Below, one piece after another: positions 5,890 through 6,048 of a stretch of 6,048 nucleotides of DNA (positions are counted from its first letter, which is position 1; every line of letters starts with the position of its first letter). Source of the DNA: an uncultured Lachnospiraceae bacterium (GTDB taxonomy: Bacteria; Bacillota_A; Clostridia; Lachnospirales; Lachnospiraceae). Under the pieces are notes generated by a model. The model saw only the letters and a program-made list of their open reading frames with translations, did not search any database and had not been told where the DNA came from. The stretch is from positions 1 through 6,048 of the forward strand of contig CADBNA010000266.1 of the NCBI GenBank assembly GCA_902795835.1, read 5' to 3'. The position numbers and the translations under genes were made by a program.

Positions 5890-6048
5890 TTAGTCCTTCT
5901 CCTCCGTGCTCCGCAGCCGCGGATCCACCCACTGATTCACGATGTCCGCCAGAAAACCGGAAAGCACCACCCAGAATGCCAGAATGACAACCAGGGCTTC
6001 CACCACCGGATAGTCCCTGTTGGCGATGGATGTGACCAGAAAACGGCC
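5890..6048 (-). CDS. Peptide/nickel ABC importer permease, OppB/DppB/NikB type (C-terminal part)
   Basis: The last 52 codons of a permease gene that continues beyond the window edge. The visible protein includes NRDYPVVEALVVILAFWVVLSGFLADIVNQWVDPRLR, the conserved final membrane helix and DPRLR end of the DppB/OppB family, followed by a short charged tail STEEKD and a TAA stop (5892-5890). It partners the OppC-like permease that begins 17 nt downstream. The start, promoter and any substrate-binding protein gene lie outside the window. The frame is open from the edge at 6048 with no sign of damage. Confidence 0.93.
   Translation of the reverse strand, partial: GRFLVTSIANRDYPVVEALVVILAFWVVLSGFLADIVNQWVDPRLRSTEEKD

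Noticed and set aside
5873..5932. Longer start for the OppC-like permease at 5932
   Set aside because: It would overlap the DppB-like gene by 43 nt and add a non-family leader; the ATG at 5872 has AGGAG upstream and a normal N-terminus.
1..6048. CRISPR array, tRNA, rRNA or riboswitch
   Set aside because: Nearly all sequence is protein-coding on the minus strand, and the two gaps (2406-2661 and 4009-4177) show no spacer-repeat array or tRNA-like cloverleaf. I see no known riboswitch core, though none was searched for by covariance model.

Overview
The window reads as part of a chromosome from a Gram-positive, moderate-GC member of the Firmicutes, most likely a Clostridia/Lachnospiraceae-type gut bacterium. 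This is inferred from protein style (NISHDLKTP-type sensor kinase, OmpR-type regulator, DppBCDF-type transporter) and from AGGAG-like ribosome binding sites; the species cannot be named from the sequence. All six clear genes lie on the minus strand, so transcription runs from high to low coordinates.

Region 1 (about 6048 to 2643) is the distal part of an ABC-importer operon of the peptide/nickel class. In transcription order it holds the C-terminal end of a DppB/OppB-type permease (cut by the window edge), a DppC/OppC-type permease, a DppD/OppD-type ATPase, a DppF/OppF-type ATPase, and a small calcineurin-like metallophosphoesterase. Spacing is tight (17, 3 and 12 nt) except for a 169-nt gap between the two ATPase genes. 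A rho-independent terminator that overlaps the phosphoesterase stop codon closes the unit. The substrate-binding protein and operon promoter are not in the window.

Region 2 (2406-2661) is a 256-nt intergenic region. It holds the operon terminator, a 20-bp interrupted palindrome, a candidate extended -10 promoter, one copy of a hairpin-forming repeat and an 11-bp direct repeat.

Region 3 (2405 to 38) is a two-component system with the kinase gene first and the OmpR-family regulator second, 7 nt apart. A weak terminator candidate follows.

The most notable non-genic signal is a 44-bp direct repeat (41/44 identical by eye) containing an imperfect GC-rich hairpin. One copy sits in the leader of the kinase gene. 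The other sits in the gap between the two ATPase genes and supplies the last codons and stop of the DppD-like protein. It resembles the subterminal hairpin of IS200/IS605-family elements, but no transposase is present, so that assignment is inference. I see no clearly undescribed multi-gene system.
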